NCBI GenBank assembly: GCA_947630785.1
Contig: CANRIW010000017.1
Span: 1 to 39,247, forward strand
Length of the DNA: 39,247 nt
DNA from: an uncultured Oscillospiraceae bacterium
GTDB lineage: Bacteria; Bacillota; Clostridia; Oscillospirales; Oscillospiraceae
Direction of reading: 5' to 3'
In this document: piece after piece, positions 33,284-39,247 of the stretch
Numbering within the stretch: position 1 is the first letter of the stretch
How the letters are laid out: each line of letters begins with the position of its first letter
Notes under the pieces: model-generated
Seen by the model: the letters and a program-made list of their open reading frames with translations, nothing else
What the model was told of the DNA's origin: nothing
The model's database searches: none
Translations under genes and position numbers: made by a program

Positions 33284-34255
33284 TTAGAACAGAGAGTTCT
33301 CGGAGAACTTCTTGGATGTGGTGTTGGCGATGATGAGCAGCACCACGTTGATCACCGAGTTGAACAGGCCGATGGCGGTGGCGTAAGCCTGGTCGGGCAC
33401 GCCGGTAAGGCCCTGTTTGTACACGTAGGTGGCGATCAGCTCGCTGACGCCCAGGTTGCCGTCGGTCTGCATCAGCAGGGCCTTCTCGTAGCCCACGCCC
33501 ATCAGGCCGCCGATGGACATGATGAGCATCACGCTGACCATGGGCATGATGGCGGGCAGATCCACGTGGATGACCCGCTGGAACCGGGAGGCACCGTCCA
33601 GGATGGCCGCCTCATGGAGCCCAGGATCCACATTGGACAGGGCCGCGATGTAGATGATGGCGCTCCAGCCGAAGTCCTGCCAGTTGCTGGAGAGGATGTA
33701 CATGGGCCGGAAGGCGCCCTCTTCCAGGAAGTAGGACACCCGGTCCCCGCCGATTCCCGCGATGATGTTGTTCACCAGGCCGTACCGGCCGAAGAACAGG
33801 GTCAGCATACCGACCATGACCACCAGAGAGATGAAGTGGGGCGCGGTGAAGATGGTCTGGATGACCTTGGCCGTCCGCTTGCCCTTGAGGGCGTTGAGGG
33901 ACAGGGCGATGATGATGGGCAGGGGGAAGCCGATGATGAAGCCCAGGATGCACAGCAGGAAGGTGTTCTTCATCAGCGGCCAGAACTGCACGTCGGTGAA
34001 GAAGCGGATGAAGTTGTCGAACCCCACCCAGCGGGTGTAGGGGCCGATGATCTGGTCGCCGGGCATGAAGTCCTGGAACGCGATCAGCACGCCGTAGATG
34101 GGCAGGTAGTTGAACAGGAACACCACCAGCACCGCGGGAAGCAGCATGAGCAGCCACGGGCAGCTCTTCCTCAGCCGCCTCCATTTCCCTCCGCCCACGG
34201 TGTTCCCGTTCTTCGGAACGGCCACCGCGGCGGAGGCGCTATTTTGTCTCGCCAT
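33284..34255 (-). CDS. CUT1 ABC transporter permease (LplB type)
   Basis: The 323-residue protein has a Ser/Ala-rich cytoplasmic N-terminus, six membrane helices and an EAA-type loop (E-A-A-I-L-D-G-A-S-R-F-Q-R). The L-P-I-Y-G-V-L-I-A-F-Q-D-F motif after the first helix is typical of LplB-like oligosaccharide permeases. It follows the ATPase gene by 56 bases and precedes the second permease by 15 bases. Confidence 0.93.
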   Translation of the reverse strand: MARQNSASAAVAVPKNGNTVGGGKWRRLRKSCPWLLMLLPAVLVVFLFNYLPIYGVLIAFQDFMPGDQIIGPYTRWVGFDNFIRFFTDVQFWPLMKNTFLLCILGFIIGFPLPIIIALSLNALKGKRTAKVIQTIFTAPHFISLVVMVGMLTLFFGRYGLVNNIIAGIGGDRVSYFLEEGAFRPMYILSSNWQDFGWSAIIYIAALSNVDPGLHEAAILDGASRFQRVIHVDLPAIMPMVSVMLIMSIGGLMGVGYEKALLMQTDGNLGVSELIATYVYKQGLTGVPDQAYATAIGLFNSVINVVLLIIANTTSKKFSENSLF

Positions 34256-34311
34256 TTTTTGATCCCCTTTCTTTTTTCCAAACTTTATTTCAAGGCGTTT
34301 GCCAAAAGCGC

Positions 34312-35469
34312 TTATTGGAAATCGTACGTCTTGCAGACAGGGGCGCAGGCGTCGGCGGACTCCTTGTCGTACCAGATCAGGTTGTTGCCGGTCTCCTTGT
34401 CGAACAGCTGGATCAGCTTGGGCTGGGTGGCGAAGTTCACCTTCGCGCCGGCGGACACATCCACCTTCAGATCCACGGTGGGGATCACCATGACCACCTC
34501 GTCCTCATCGCTGCGGGCGTGCAGATGCACCTCGGAGCCCATCATCTCGTTGACCTCGATGGTGGCCACCAGGTCGCCGCTGCCCACGCTGATGTGCTGG
34601 GGCCGGATGCCGCACACGATGTCGCAGGCGGGCTGATGGTTCTGCTTCAGGGCCTTCTGCTGGAAATCGTCCAGCTTGAACTTCGCGCCCCGGATCTCCG
34701 CATAGTAGGTATCGTTCTCATAGAGCAGCTTGCAGTTGTCGAAGAAGTTCATCACCGGCATGCCGATGAAGCCGGCCACGAACAGGTTTACGGGCTTGCC
34801 GAAGACCTCGGCAGGGGTGCCGATCTGGTTGACGAAACCGTCCTTCATGATCACGATCCGGTCGCCCAGGGTCATGGCCTCGGTCTGGTCGTGGGTGACG
34901 TACATGAAGGTGGTGTTGATCCGCTGGCGCAGCTTGATGATCTCGGCGCGCATCTGGTTACGGAGCTTGGCGTCCAGGTTGGACAGAGGCTCGTCCATCA
35001 GGAACACCTTCGGGTCACGCACCATGGCCCGGCCGATGGCCACGCGCTGCCGCTGGCCGCCGGACAGAGCCTTGGGCTTCCGATCCAGGTACTGGGTGAT
35101 GTCCAGGATCTGGGCCACCTCGCGGACCTTCTTGTCGATCTCCGCCTTGGGCACCTTCTTCAGCTTCAGGGCGAAGGCCATATTGTCATAGACCGTCATG
35201 TGGGGGTACAGGGCGTAGGACTGGAACACCATGGCGATATCCCGATCCTTGGGCTCCACGTTGTTGCAGAGCTTACCGTCGATGTACAGTTCGCCTTCGC
35301 TGATCTCCTCCAGGCCGGCCACCATGCGGAGCGTGGTGGACTTGCCGCAGCCGGAGGGCCCCACCAGCACGATGAATTCCTTGTCCTGGATGGCAAGGTT
35401 CACATCGTGGACAGCGGTGACGCCGCCGTCGTAGACCTTCTTCAAACCTTTCAATAAGACTTCGGACAT
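34312..35469 (-). CDS. CUT1 sugar ABC transporter ATPase (UgpC/MsmX type)
   Basis: The 385-residue protein has Walker A G-P-S-G-C-G-K-S-T (37-45), signature L-S-G-G-Q (135-139), Walker B V-F-L-M-D-E-P (155-161), and a C-terminal TOBE-type regulatory domain. It powers import through the two permeases. Many Firmicutes share one MsmX-like ATPase among several CUT1 systems; here the ATPase is the first gene of the operon. The start at 35469 (M-S-E-V-L-L-K-G-L-K) has GGGGAG upstream; longer reading into the promoter region was rejected. Confidence 0.94.
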   Translation of the reverse strand: MSEVLLKGLKKVYDGGVTAVHDVNLAIQDKEFIVLVGPSGCGKSTTLRMVAGLEEISEGELYIDGKLCNNVEPKDRDIAMVFQSYALYPHMTVYDNMAFALKLKKVPKAEIDKKVREVAQILDITQYLDRKPKALSGGQRQRVAIGRAMVRDPKVFLMDEPLSNLDAKLRNQMRAEIIKLRQRINTTFMYVTHDQTEAMTLGDRIVIMKDGFVNQIGTPAEVFGKPVNLFVAGFIGMPVMNFFDNCKLLYENDTYYAEIRGAKFKLDDFQQKALKQNHQPACDIVCGIRPQHISVGSGDLVATIEVNEMMGSEVHLHARSDEDEVVMVIPTVDLKVDVSAGAKVNFATQPKLIQLFDKETGNNLIWYDKESADACAPVCKTYDFQ

Positions 35470-35556
35470 AGCTTTGACTCCCCTTTTCTTAAAATGTGCG
35501 GAGGGCCAGGAGTGGAGCGGCCTCCCGCCATTGGAATAACACCGCGAATTTACGCT

Positions 35557-35575
35557 TGTAAACATTGTGTTTACA
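35557..35575. promoter_or_regulatory. Palindromic operator in the fructan operon leader
   Basis: TGTAAACA-TTG-TGTTTACA is a perfect dyad of 19 bp. It lies about 20-40 bases downstream of the predicted transcription start of the ABC operon. The adjacent TTTAC-GCTT-GTAAA (35550-35563) overlaps it, and further TTTAC motifs lie at 35612-35617 and near 35690. LacI-type regulators bind such dyads; the divergent LacI gene is the obvious candidate. Confidence 0.65.
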
Positions 35576-35598
35576 TTACGGGCTGTTCTGTTGTGGCT

Positions 35599-35627
35599 AT
35601 CGTAACCCTAAATTTACGCTACGTCAA
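35599..35627 (-). promoter_or_regulatory. Promoter of the fructan operon
   Basis: On the minus strand: TTGACG (35622-35627), 17-bp spacer, TACGAT (35599-35604). Its spacer holds a TTTACG motif that also occurs in the downstream operator region. Confidence 0.6.
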
Positions 35628-35724
35628 CAAGAATTTGTGCAAAAAAATCAAAAATGGCACATTTGCCAAATTTGAACCGCAAATTTTGTTTACATTAACT
35701 CATTGAATTTACAAAATGCACATC

Positions 35725-35753
35725 TTGCTTTTTCGCTCGCGGTGTGTTATCAT
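35725..35753 (+). promoter_or_regulatory. Promoter of the LacI-family regulator gene
   Basis: TTGCTT at 35725-35730, 17-bp spacer, TATCAT at 35748-35753. It predicts a leader of about 30 bases containing the AGAGGAG site. Confidence 0.65.
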
Positions 35754-35790
35754 AAGAAAAATGGAAAAGAAAAGCAGAGGAGTTTGACAA

Positions 35791-36843
35791 ATGCCACATA
35801 AGCGCGTAACGATGCAGGACCTGGCCGAGGCCTGCGGCCTCTCCCGGAACACGGTCTCCAAGGTCTTCAACGACCGGGGCGCCGTGCCGGAGTCCACTAA
35901 GCGGATGGTGCTCCAGAAGGCCCAGGAGATCGGCTACCTCCAGACGCCCTATCTCCCCGCCCCGGAGGGGGAGGCCGCTCCATCCCCCGCCCGCCCCCAG
36001 AACATCGCCCTGATTACCAGCCACATGCCGAAGGATTATCACTTCGCCATGCTGATCCTGCCCGTCTTCACGGAGCGCCTGGGCCGCGGGGGATATACGC
36101 TGATGATTTATGAGCTCTCCCCGGAGGAGCTGCGGGAGCGGCGCCTGCCCTCCCATATGCCCCTGGAGCAGACCGCCGGCATCCTGGGGATCGAGCTGTT
36201 CGACCGGGGCTATATGGAGATGCTCTGCTCCCTGGGGCTCCCCGTCCTCTCCGTGGACGGCTACATGGAGGCCATGACCACCCCCATGAAGTGCGATTTC
36301 ATCCTGATGGAGAACCTGTCCAGCACCATCGCCCTCACCGGGCGGATGATCTCCGCCGGGGCCCGGCGGCTGGGGTTCGTGGGGGACGTGGCACACTGCT
36401 GCAGCTTCCACGAGCGGTGGATGGGTTTCTGCCTGGCGCTGGAGGACGCCGGCATCCCCCTGGACAAAAGCTGCTGTATCCTGGAAAAGGACGCGGAGCC
36501 CTATGACGACGTGGACTGGGTGATGGAGCAGCTGCGGAAGATGCCCGCTATCCCGGACGCCTTCGTCTGCGCCAACGACTACCTGGCCTTCCCCGTGGTG
36601 GCGGCGCTGAAGCGCCTGGGCCTGGCGATCCCCGGAGACGTGATGGTGGCCGGCTTTGACGACACACCGCCCTCCGCCGTGATGGACCCATCCCTGACCA
36701 CGGTGCAGATCCCCAGCGCCGACTTCGGACGGATTGCAGCGGAGCGCCTGCTGGACCGGATCCAGCGCTCCGGCGTCCCGTTTTTGAGCACCTACGTCAA
36801 GACCACGCCGGTCTGGCGGGGGTCTACGGATAAATCAAACTAA
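35791..36843 (+). CDS. LacI-family transcriptional regulator of the fructan locus
   Basis: The 350-residue protein has the LacI helix-turn-helix near its N-terminus (V-T-M-Q-D-L-A-E-A-C-G-L-S-R-N-T-V-S-K-V, about 6-25) and a periplasmic-binding-protein sugar domain (about 60-335) ending in a typical S-L-T-T-V-Q-I-P segment. It is transcribed divergently from the fructan operon, with the TGTAAACA-N3-TGTTTACA dyad between them. It is therefore predicted to repress that operon until fructose, sucrose or a fructo-oligosaccharide binds. The start has AGAGGAG eight bases upstream. Confidence 0.9.
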   Translation: MPHKRVTMQDLAEACGLSRNTVSKVFNDRGAVPESTKRMVLQKAQEIGYLQTPYLPAPEGEAAPSPARPQNIALITSHMPKDYHFAMLILPVFTERLGRGGYTLMIYELSPEELRERRLPSHMPLEQTAGILGIELFDRGYMEMLCSLGLPVLSVDGYMEAMTTPMKCDFILMENLSSTIALTGRMISAGARRLGFVGDVAHCCSFHERWMGFCLALEDAGIPLDKSCCILEKDAEPYDDVDWVMEQLRKMPAIPDAFVCANDYLAFPVVAALKRLGLAIPGDVMVAGFDDTPPSAVMDPSLTTVQIPSADFGRIAAERLLDRIQRSGVPFLSTYVKTTPVWRGSTDKSN

Positions 36844-36845
36844 TA

Positions 36846-36879
36846 AAAACAGCCGGTTTCGCAAGAAACCGGCTGTTTT
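36846..36879 (+). terminator. Intrinsic terminator of the LacI regulator gene
   Basis: AAAACAGCCGGTTTC (36846-36860) and its perfect complement (36865-36879) with a GCAA loop, ending in a T-run, lie two bases after the stop codon. Confidence 0.9.
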
Positions 36880-36918
36880 CCGTGGGCTGACCATCCCAAA
36901 ATACATAGGCGGAAGGGG

Positions 36919-36999
36919 CCCCGCAAAGCCGCCCTCTGGCTTTGTGGGGAAAGGAGGAGCGGAGGAGTGAGCGCGCTCCGGCGCAAAAAACGCCGGAGC
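36919..36999. repeat. Two hairpins next to the tRNA fragment
   Basis: The first hairpin has arms CCCCGCAAAGCC (36919-36930) and GGCTTTGTGGGG (36938-36949; one mismatch). The second has arms GCTCCGGCG (36975-36983) and CGCCGGAGC (36991-36999) around CAAAAAA. Similar words (GTGAGCGCG, GGCCCCGCAAA) occur at 23463-23500 near the recombinase scar. Confidence 0.6.
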
Positions 37000-37024
37000 A
37001 AGCGATACGCAGCTTGCTCCGACG

Positions 37025-37069
37025 TGGTGACCCAGCGGGGATTCGAACCCCGGACCTTCGCCTTAAAAG
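37025..37069 (-). other. 3' fragment of tRNA-Lys(UUU), probable attachment site (att)
   Basis: On the minus strand the sequence reads as the anticodon loop CTTTTAA (anticodon TTT), 5-base stem strand GGCGA, variable loop AGGTC, T-arm CGGGG-TTCGAAT-CCCCG, acceptor strand CTGGGTC, discriminator A, and CCA. The 5' half is missing: bases beyond the loop do not pair with GGCGA. A bare 3' tRNA half of this kind is the usual trace of tyrosine-recombinase integration at a tRNA anticodon loop. The element would extend to the right, with the intact tRNA at its far end outside the window. Confidence 0.8.
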
Positions 37070-37149
37070 TCCTGCAATAGAGCTGAAAAAGTATTGAACA
37101 TCGTTAAATTGCGTGTGAAAAACGGAGATTTTCAAGAGAAAATGTTAAG

Positions 37150-37208
37150 TTGAGTTCAACAGCGTTGAGTGTCGTTTAGGGGCGTAGTTGAATTTTTGTT
37201 GAACTCAA
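37150..37208. repeat. TTGAGTTCAAC inverted pair with extra GTTGA words beside the att site
   Basis: TTGAGTTCAAC (37150-37160) and its exact complement (37198-37208) flank further GTTGAGT and GTTGAAT words. Short repeats like these next to an att core resemble integrase or excisionase arm sites. Confidence 0.5.
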
Positions 37209-37228
37209 ATCCAGGTTGCCGGAGCCTG

Positions 37229-37255
37229 CCCTGGCTGCTTCAAAAGCGGCCAGGG
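37229..37255. terminator. Hairpin after the XRE gene
   Basis: CCCTGGCTGCTT (37229-37240) and AAGCGGCCAGGG (37244-37255) pair at 11 of 12 positions. No clear T-run follows on the minus strand, so termination is uncertain. Confidence 0.4.
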
Positions 37256-37257
37256 GT

Positions 37258-37482
37258 TTATATTCTACTGGATGTCTCCGCTTCGCTGTACTCCAGGATG
37301 TCCCCCGGCTGACACTCCAGCAGCCGGCAGAGACGCTCCATGTTCGTCCAGGAAACAAGCTGCCCCGCTCGGAAGGATTGCAGCGTGGACTCGGCCAGAA
37401 GTTTCTCCTTCCTGATCCGGTTGGTATTGTACCCCTTTTCCTTCAATGCCGCGAGGACATCGATCTTGTAGGTAATCGGCAT
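37258..37482 (-). CDS. XRE/Cro-CI family helix-turn-helix repressor
   Basis: The 74-residue protein is almost only a helix-turn-helix domain. The sequence N-R-I-R-K-E-K-L-L-A-E-S-T-L-Q-S-F-R forms the DNA-reading part, and the tail L-L-E-C-Q-P-G-D-I-L-E-Y is characteristic of small XRE regulators of phages and conjugative elements. There is no effector domain. It is transcribed away from the small-gene operon, and three spaced operators lie between the two promoters. This layout is that of a prophage or ICE repressor that controls itself and the opposite promoter. The start has GAGGGTGA upstream. Confidence 0.85.
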   Translation of the reverse strand: MPITYKIDVLAALKEKGYNTNRIRKEKLLAESTLQSFRAGQLVSWTNMERLCRLLECQPGDILEYSEAETSSRI

Positions 37483-37547
37483 AGTTTCACCCTCTCTCTT
37501 TTGATTCCGGGGACGGCAACAAAGTACGCACCTTCTCCATTGTCCTT

Positions 37548-37576
37548 ATTTTACTTCGAGATTACACTATATTCAA
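37548..37576 (-). promoter_or_regulatory. Promoter of the XRE repressor gene
   Basis: On the minus strand: TTGAAT (37571-37576), 17-bp spacer, TAAAAT (37548-37553). Operator O1 covers its -35 box. Confidence 0.65.
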
Positions 37577-37652
37577 GTGTAAATATTGCACAGAGATTAC
37601 ACCAAATGTTTGTGTAATATACCATATTGAATTACACTGAAATATGGTGTAT
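37562..37652. promoter_or_regulatory. Three 21-bp operators at exact 35-bp spacing
   Basis: Sites fit TTACAC-N9-GTGTAA: O1 37562-37582 (perfect, arms extend to 7 bp), O2 37597-37617 (perfect), O3 37632-37652 (last base T). The starts are 35 bp apart. O1 overlaps the XRE promoter and O3 covers the spacer of the opposite promoter. Confidence 0.85.
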
Positions 37653-37655
37653 TAT
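37627..37655 (+). promoter_or_regulatory. Promoter of the small-gene operon of the element
   Basis: TTGAAT (37627-37632), 17-bp spacer, TATTAT (37650-37655). It uses the same -35 hexamer as the opposing XRE promoter and is covered by operator O3. Confidence 0.65.
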
Positions 37656-37685
37656 ATAGACAGATCGGGAGAGAAAAACCCGAGC

Positions 37686-37781
37686 GGGCGGTGGCCCTCA
37701 ACCAGCCGCAAGCCGGTCCAGACATACGGGTGAGGAAGAGCAGCGGGCTGCGAACGACATTCCCGACGGACCGGGCCGCCC
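37686..37781 (+). ncRNA. Structured 5' leader with nested stems
   Basis: The leader between promoter and first gene is about 145 bases long. It can form an outer stem GGGCGG/CCGCCC (37686-37691 with 37776-37781) and an inner stem CCGGTCC/GGACCGG (37713-37719 with 37768-37774). The AAGGAGG site follows directly. No known riboswitch class is recognised. Confidence 0.45.
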
Positions 37782-37805
37782 AACAATTTGAAGGAGGTAC
37801 ACACA

Positions 37806-38084
37806 ATGAGTATGAACGAACTGAACGCCACCGCGCGGAGTCTGCTGGATGTGCGGGCCATGATCGCGGAGCTGGAGGCCGAGGCAGAAGCTCTCACCGA
37901 CAAGCTCAAGGCCGCGATGGTCGAGCAGGGCACCGAAGCCCTCCAGGGCGACGGATGGAAGGCAACCTGGAAGAACGTCACCAGCAACCGGTTCGACAGC
38001 AAGTCTTTCAAGGCCGACCACGCCGATCTCTACGGCCAGTACAGTAAGGCCACTGTTACCACCCGGTTCATCCTGAGCGTATGA
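37806..38084 (+). CDS. Small coiled-coil protein of a phage or integrative element
   Basis: The 92-residue protein has an N-terminal alpha-helical, Glu/Ala-rich coiled coil (about 1-45) and a C-terminal part with G-W-K-A-T-W-K-N-V-T-S-N-R-F-D and a C-terminal T-T-R-F. I recognise this type from early regions of Firmicutes prophages and ICEs, but no function is known to me. The start at 37806 has GAAGGAGG nine bases upstream; a start at 37788 has none. It is the first gene under the repressor-controlled promoter. Confidence 0.75.
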   Translation: MSMNELNATARSLLDVRAMIAELEAEAEALTDKLKAAMVEQGTEALQGDGWKATWKNVTSNRFDSKSFKADHADLYGQYSKATVTTRFILSV

Positions 38085-38094
38085 AAGAGGGCCC

Positions 38095-38178
38095 CATATC
38101 CGAACCGCCGACCAAGCTACCGGATATGAAGCCCACACCAACCCCGGGGGGCCGGTGCCTCTATTGTACCGGCTCCCC
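38095..38178 (+). ncRNA. Structured leader before the second gene of the element
   Basis: It holds two hairpins: CATATCCG/CGGATATG (38095-38102 with 38121-38128) and an 11-bp stem (38146-38156 with 38168-38178, one G-U pair). The AAGGAGG site of the next gene follows 12 bases later. There is no T-run, so it is not a simple terminator. Confidence 0.45.
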
Positions 38179-38204
38179 GCCAAAAAGACAAGGAGGAATT
38201 TTTG

Positions 38205-38522
38205 ATGAAGCAGAAAAGTTTGGCCATGATGGACGCGATCCTGGGCGCCATCTCCGAGAGCCGGGAATGGATAGAGATCCAGAACACTTCCCCGGTCATT
38301 GTCGAAGCCTTTGCCAGCATGGACGCCGCTGTGGAGAAGGCAAGGGCATATATCCCCGCTGACCTCTGCGACGAACTGGAAATTGCCCAGAGCGCCGCCA
38401 TCGGTGCCATCGGGGAGGCCGGCATCCTATACGGTATCCATGTGGGCGACGTTATCCATCAGACCACCGCTGACCCCATCCCCCTCGCGCACTTCATCCA
38501 GTCCGGGAGAAAGGAGGGGTGA
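38205..38522 (+). CDS. Hypothetical protein of the integrated element
   Basis: The 105-residue protein starts at ATG 38205 with AAGGAGG eight bases upstream. It is mostly alpha-helical, with M-D-A-I-L-G-A-I-S-E-S-R-E-W near the N-terminus and A-A-I-G-A-I-G-E-A-G-I-L-Y-G near 70-83. No domain is recognised. It is followed three bases later by the next small gene, as in phage or ICE early operons. Confidence 0.7.
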   Translation: MKQKSLAMMDAILGAISESREWIEIQNTSPVIVEAFASMDAAVEKARAYIPADLCDELEIAQSAAIGAIGEAGILYGIHVGDVIHQTTADPIPLAHFIQSGRKEG

Positions 38523-38525
38523 GCG

Positions 38526-38729
38526 ATGAACGAGAAGACCATGGAAATGAGGCGGTACATTGACCGCTCCAGGGCACTCAAAGGGGGATATACCCCCTTC
38601 ACCTCGAAGGAGTTGCTGGCGCTCGGGCAATTTGCCCAGGAGGACAGCATGTACAGTGCCATCCTCCTGGGCATGAACTACGGATACGCCAAGGGAGTGA
38701 ATACACAACGGCGACAGAGAGGAGAATGA
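38526..38729 (+). CDS. Hypothetical small protein of the integrated element
   Basis: The 67-residue basic protein (R-R-Y-I-D-R-S-R-A-L-K-G-G-Y-T-P-F-T near the N-terminus, M-N-Y-G-Y-A-K-G later) has a strong AAAGGAGGGG site. It lies three bases after the previous gene and four bases before the next, so it is part of one operon. Function unknown. Confidence 0.65.
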   Translation: MNEKTMEMRRYIDRSRALKGGYTPFTSKELLALGQFAQEDSMYSAILLGMNYGYAKGVNTQRRQRGE

Positions 38730-38733
38730 AAAT

Positions 38734-38934
38734 ATGGTATCCCCGGAAAAACCCCAGATACATATCCGCACAGAGCTGATTCCCGATTACGTTCTCCATG
38801 AGCTATTGTCCGCTGCCTATGACGCGGCGGCGGCCTACATGGAGCAGCCCGGCGTCCGGGAGAAGTACGAACGCTGGCTGGCGGAGAAGGAGGCCACAAC
38901 AATAGGGTCGAGCGGGCAGACAACAACGGAATGA
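38734..38934 (+). CDS. Hypothetical small protein of the integrated element
   Basis: The 66-residue acidic, helical protein has A-A-Y-D-A-A-A-A-Y-M-E-Q-P-G-V-R-E-K-Y-E-R-W in its centre. An AGAGGAG site lies about nine bases before the ATG. It is the last gene before a perfect terminator. Function unknown. Confidence 0.65.
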   Translation: MVSPEKPQIHIRTELIPDYVLHELLSAAYDAAAAYMEQPGVREKYERWLAEKEATTIGSSGQTTTE

Positions 38935-38943
38935 GCGCAGCAA

Positions 38944-38971
38944 GACCGGCTCGGATAGCACCGAGCCGGTC
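38944..38971 (+). terminator. Intrinsic terminator of the small-gene operon
   Basis: GACCGGCTCGG (38944-38954) and its perfect complement (38961-38971) with a 6-base loop, followed by TCTTT. The rest of 38972-39180 shows no gene that I can support. Confidence 0.8.
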
Positions 38972-39181
38972 TCTTTGCCCTGTTGCAACAGATTTAAGGG
39001 GGCTACAAGGGCCATGCACCGCCTCTGCCGTGTCTCTACACTTCCGGGGCTCACCGATACCCCGGCCCAGCACGAACGAAGAAGGAAACACTCAGTCTGT
39101 GAGCAGCCCGGGAGGGCCGCGCCCACAGGAAAACCCGGTTTTCATGAAAAAGTCCTCCAAAAGCGTAACGAAATGGGTCTG

Positions 39182-39216
39182 TTGACAAATCCCCTCCTCA
39201 AAAAATATGCTATAAT
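39182..39216 (+). promoter_or_regulatory. Promoter with extended -10 near the window end
   Basis: TTGACA at 39182-39187 and an extended -10 TGCTATAAT at 39208-39216. The spacing to TATAAT is long (23 bp), so the extended -10 probably carries the promoter; TATGCT at 39206-39211 is an alternative 18-bp-spaced -10. A CCCC-TAA-GGGG hairpin follows. Confidence 0.5.
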
Positions 39217-39237
39217 ACCCCTAAGGGGGCGAGTATA

Positions 39238-39247
39238 ATGCAGTTGC
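39238..39247 (+). CDS. Possible start of a gene cut by the window edge
   Basis: ATG at 39238 follows AAGGGGG by eight bases and the extended -10 promoter by 21 bases. Only three codons (M-Q-L) are visible, so the product cannot be named. Confidence 0.35.

Noticed and set aside
28607-34636. Very long open frame on the plus strand (about 2,000 codons) opposite the fructan operon
   Set aside because: It is antisense to six genes with clear domains and ribosome binding sites. GC-rich codon use leaves the opposite frame without stops. Its translation is low-complexity Gly/Val/His-rich with no known motif.
37025-37100. A complete tRNA gene at this site
   Set aside because: The 5' acceptor strand, D-arm and 5' anticodon stem are missing, and bases beyond the loop do not pair with the 3' stem.
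36824-37135. Minus-strand open frame across the LacI terminator and tRNA fragment
   Set aside because: It reads through a perfect terminator, hairpins and tRNA sequence, so it is a chance frame.

Overview
The window looks like a chromosomal segment of a GC-rich Clostridia gut commensal, most likely an Oscillospiraceae relative of Flavonifractor, Lawsonibacter or Pseudoflavonifractor. This rests on the GC-rich coding sequence, Gram-positive lipoprotein signals, strong GGAGG ribosome binding sites, a class I tetrahydrofolate riboswitch, a TnpV-type transposon protein, and a Gram-positive type fructan locus. The genus is inference. No rRNA, CRISPR array or complete tRNA is present.

Layout. (1) 1-2.4 kb: AT-richer mobile or defence remnants: a PD-(D/E)XK nuclease-like gene that looks frameshifted at its 5' end, a small exported stalk-domain protein, and an orphan TnpV. 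(2) 2.6-12.7 kb: an arabinose locus (AraR-type repressor; GH2 enzyme-araB-araA-araD operon) split by a folate operon. The folate operon has a THF riboswitch, the ECF transporter S-component folT, and one gene fusing folylpolyglutamate synthase to 5-formyl-THF cyclo-ligase. (3) 13.1-23.5 kb: a seven-gene, same-strand signalling operon. It encodes a metallo-beta-lactamase-fold hydrolase, a GAF/HD-GYP protein, four tandem FecR-domain lipoproteins and a CHASE2 class III nucleotide cyclase. This is the most unusual system in the window. (4) 23.5-36.9 kb: a nine-gene fructan operon on the minus strand (CUT1 ABC transporter with its own ATPase, two surface lipoproteins including an extracellular GH32, a YesL protein, a cytoplasmic GH32 and a PfkB fructokinase), with a divergent LacI regulator. 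(5) 37.0 kb to the end: the left end of an integrated element at a tRNA-Lys 3' fragment. It has an XRE repressor, three evenly spaced 21-bp operators between divergent promoters, and small genes with structured leaders.

How the parts work together. The fructan locus forms a full route: extracellular trimming and capture, import, cytoplasmic hydrolysis, and fructose phosphorylation. The arabinose operon releases L-arabinose and carries it to D-xylulose-5-phosphate. The riboswitch operon links folate uptake to polyglutamylation and 5-formyl-THF recycling. The signalling operon plausibly couples an envelope signal, read by FecR lipoproteins and the CHASE2 domain, to cyclic nucleotide synthesis. 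The two hydrolase-type genes at its head may turn over the same or another nucleotide messenger.
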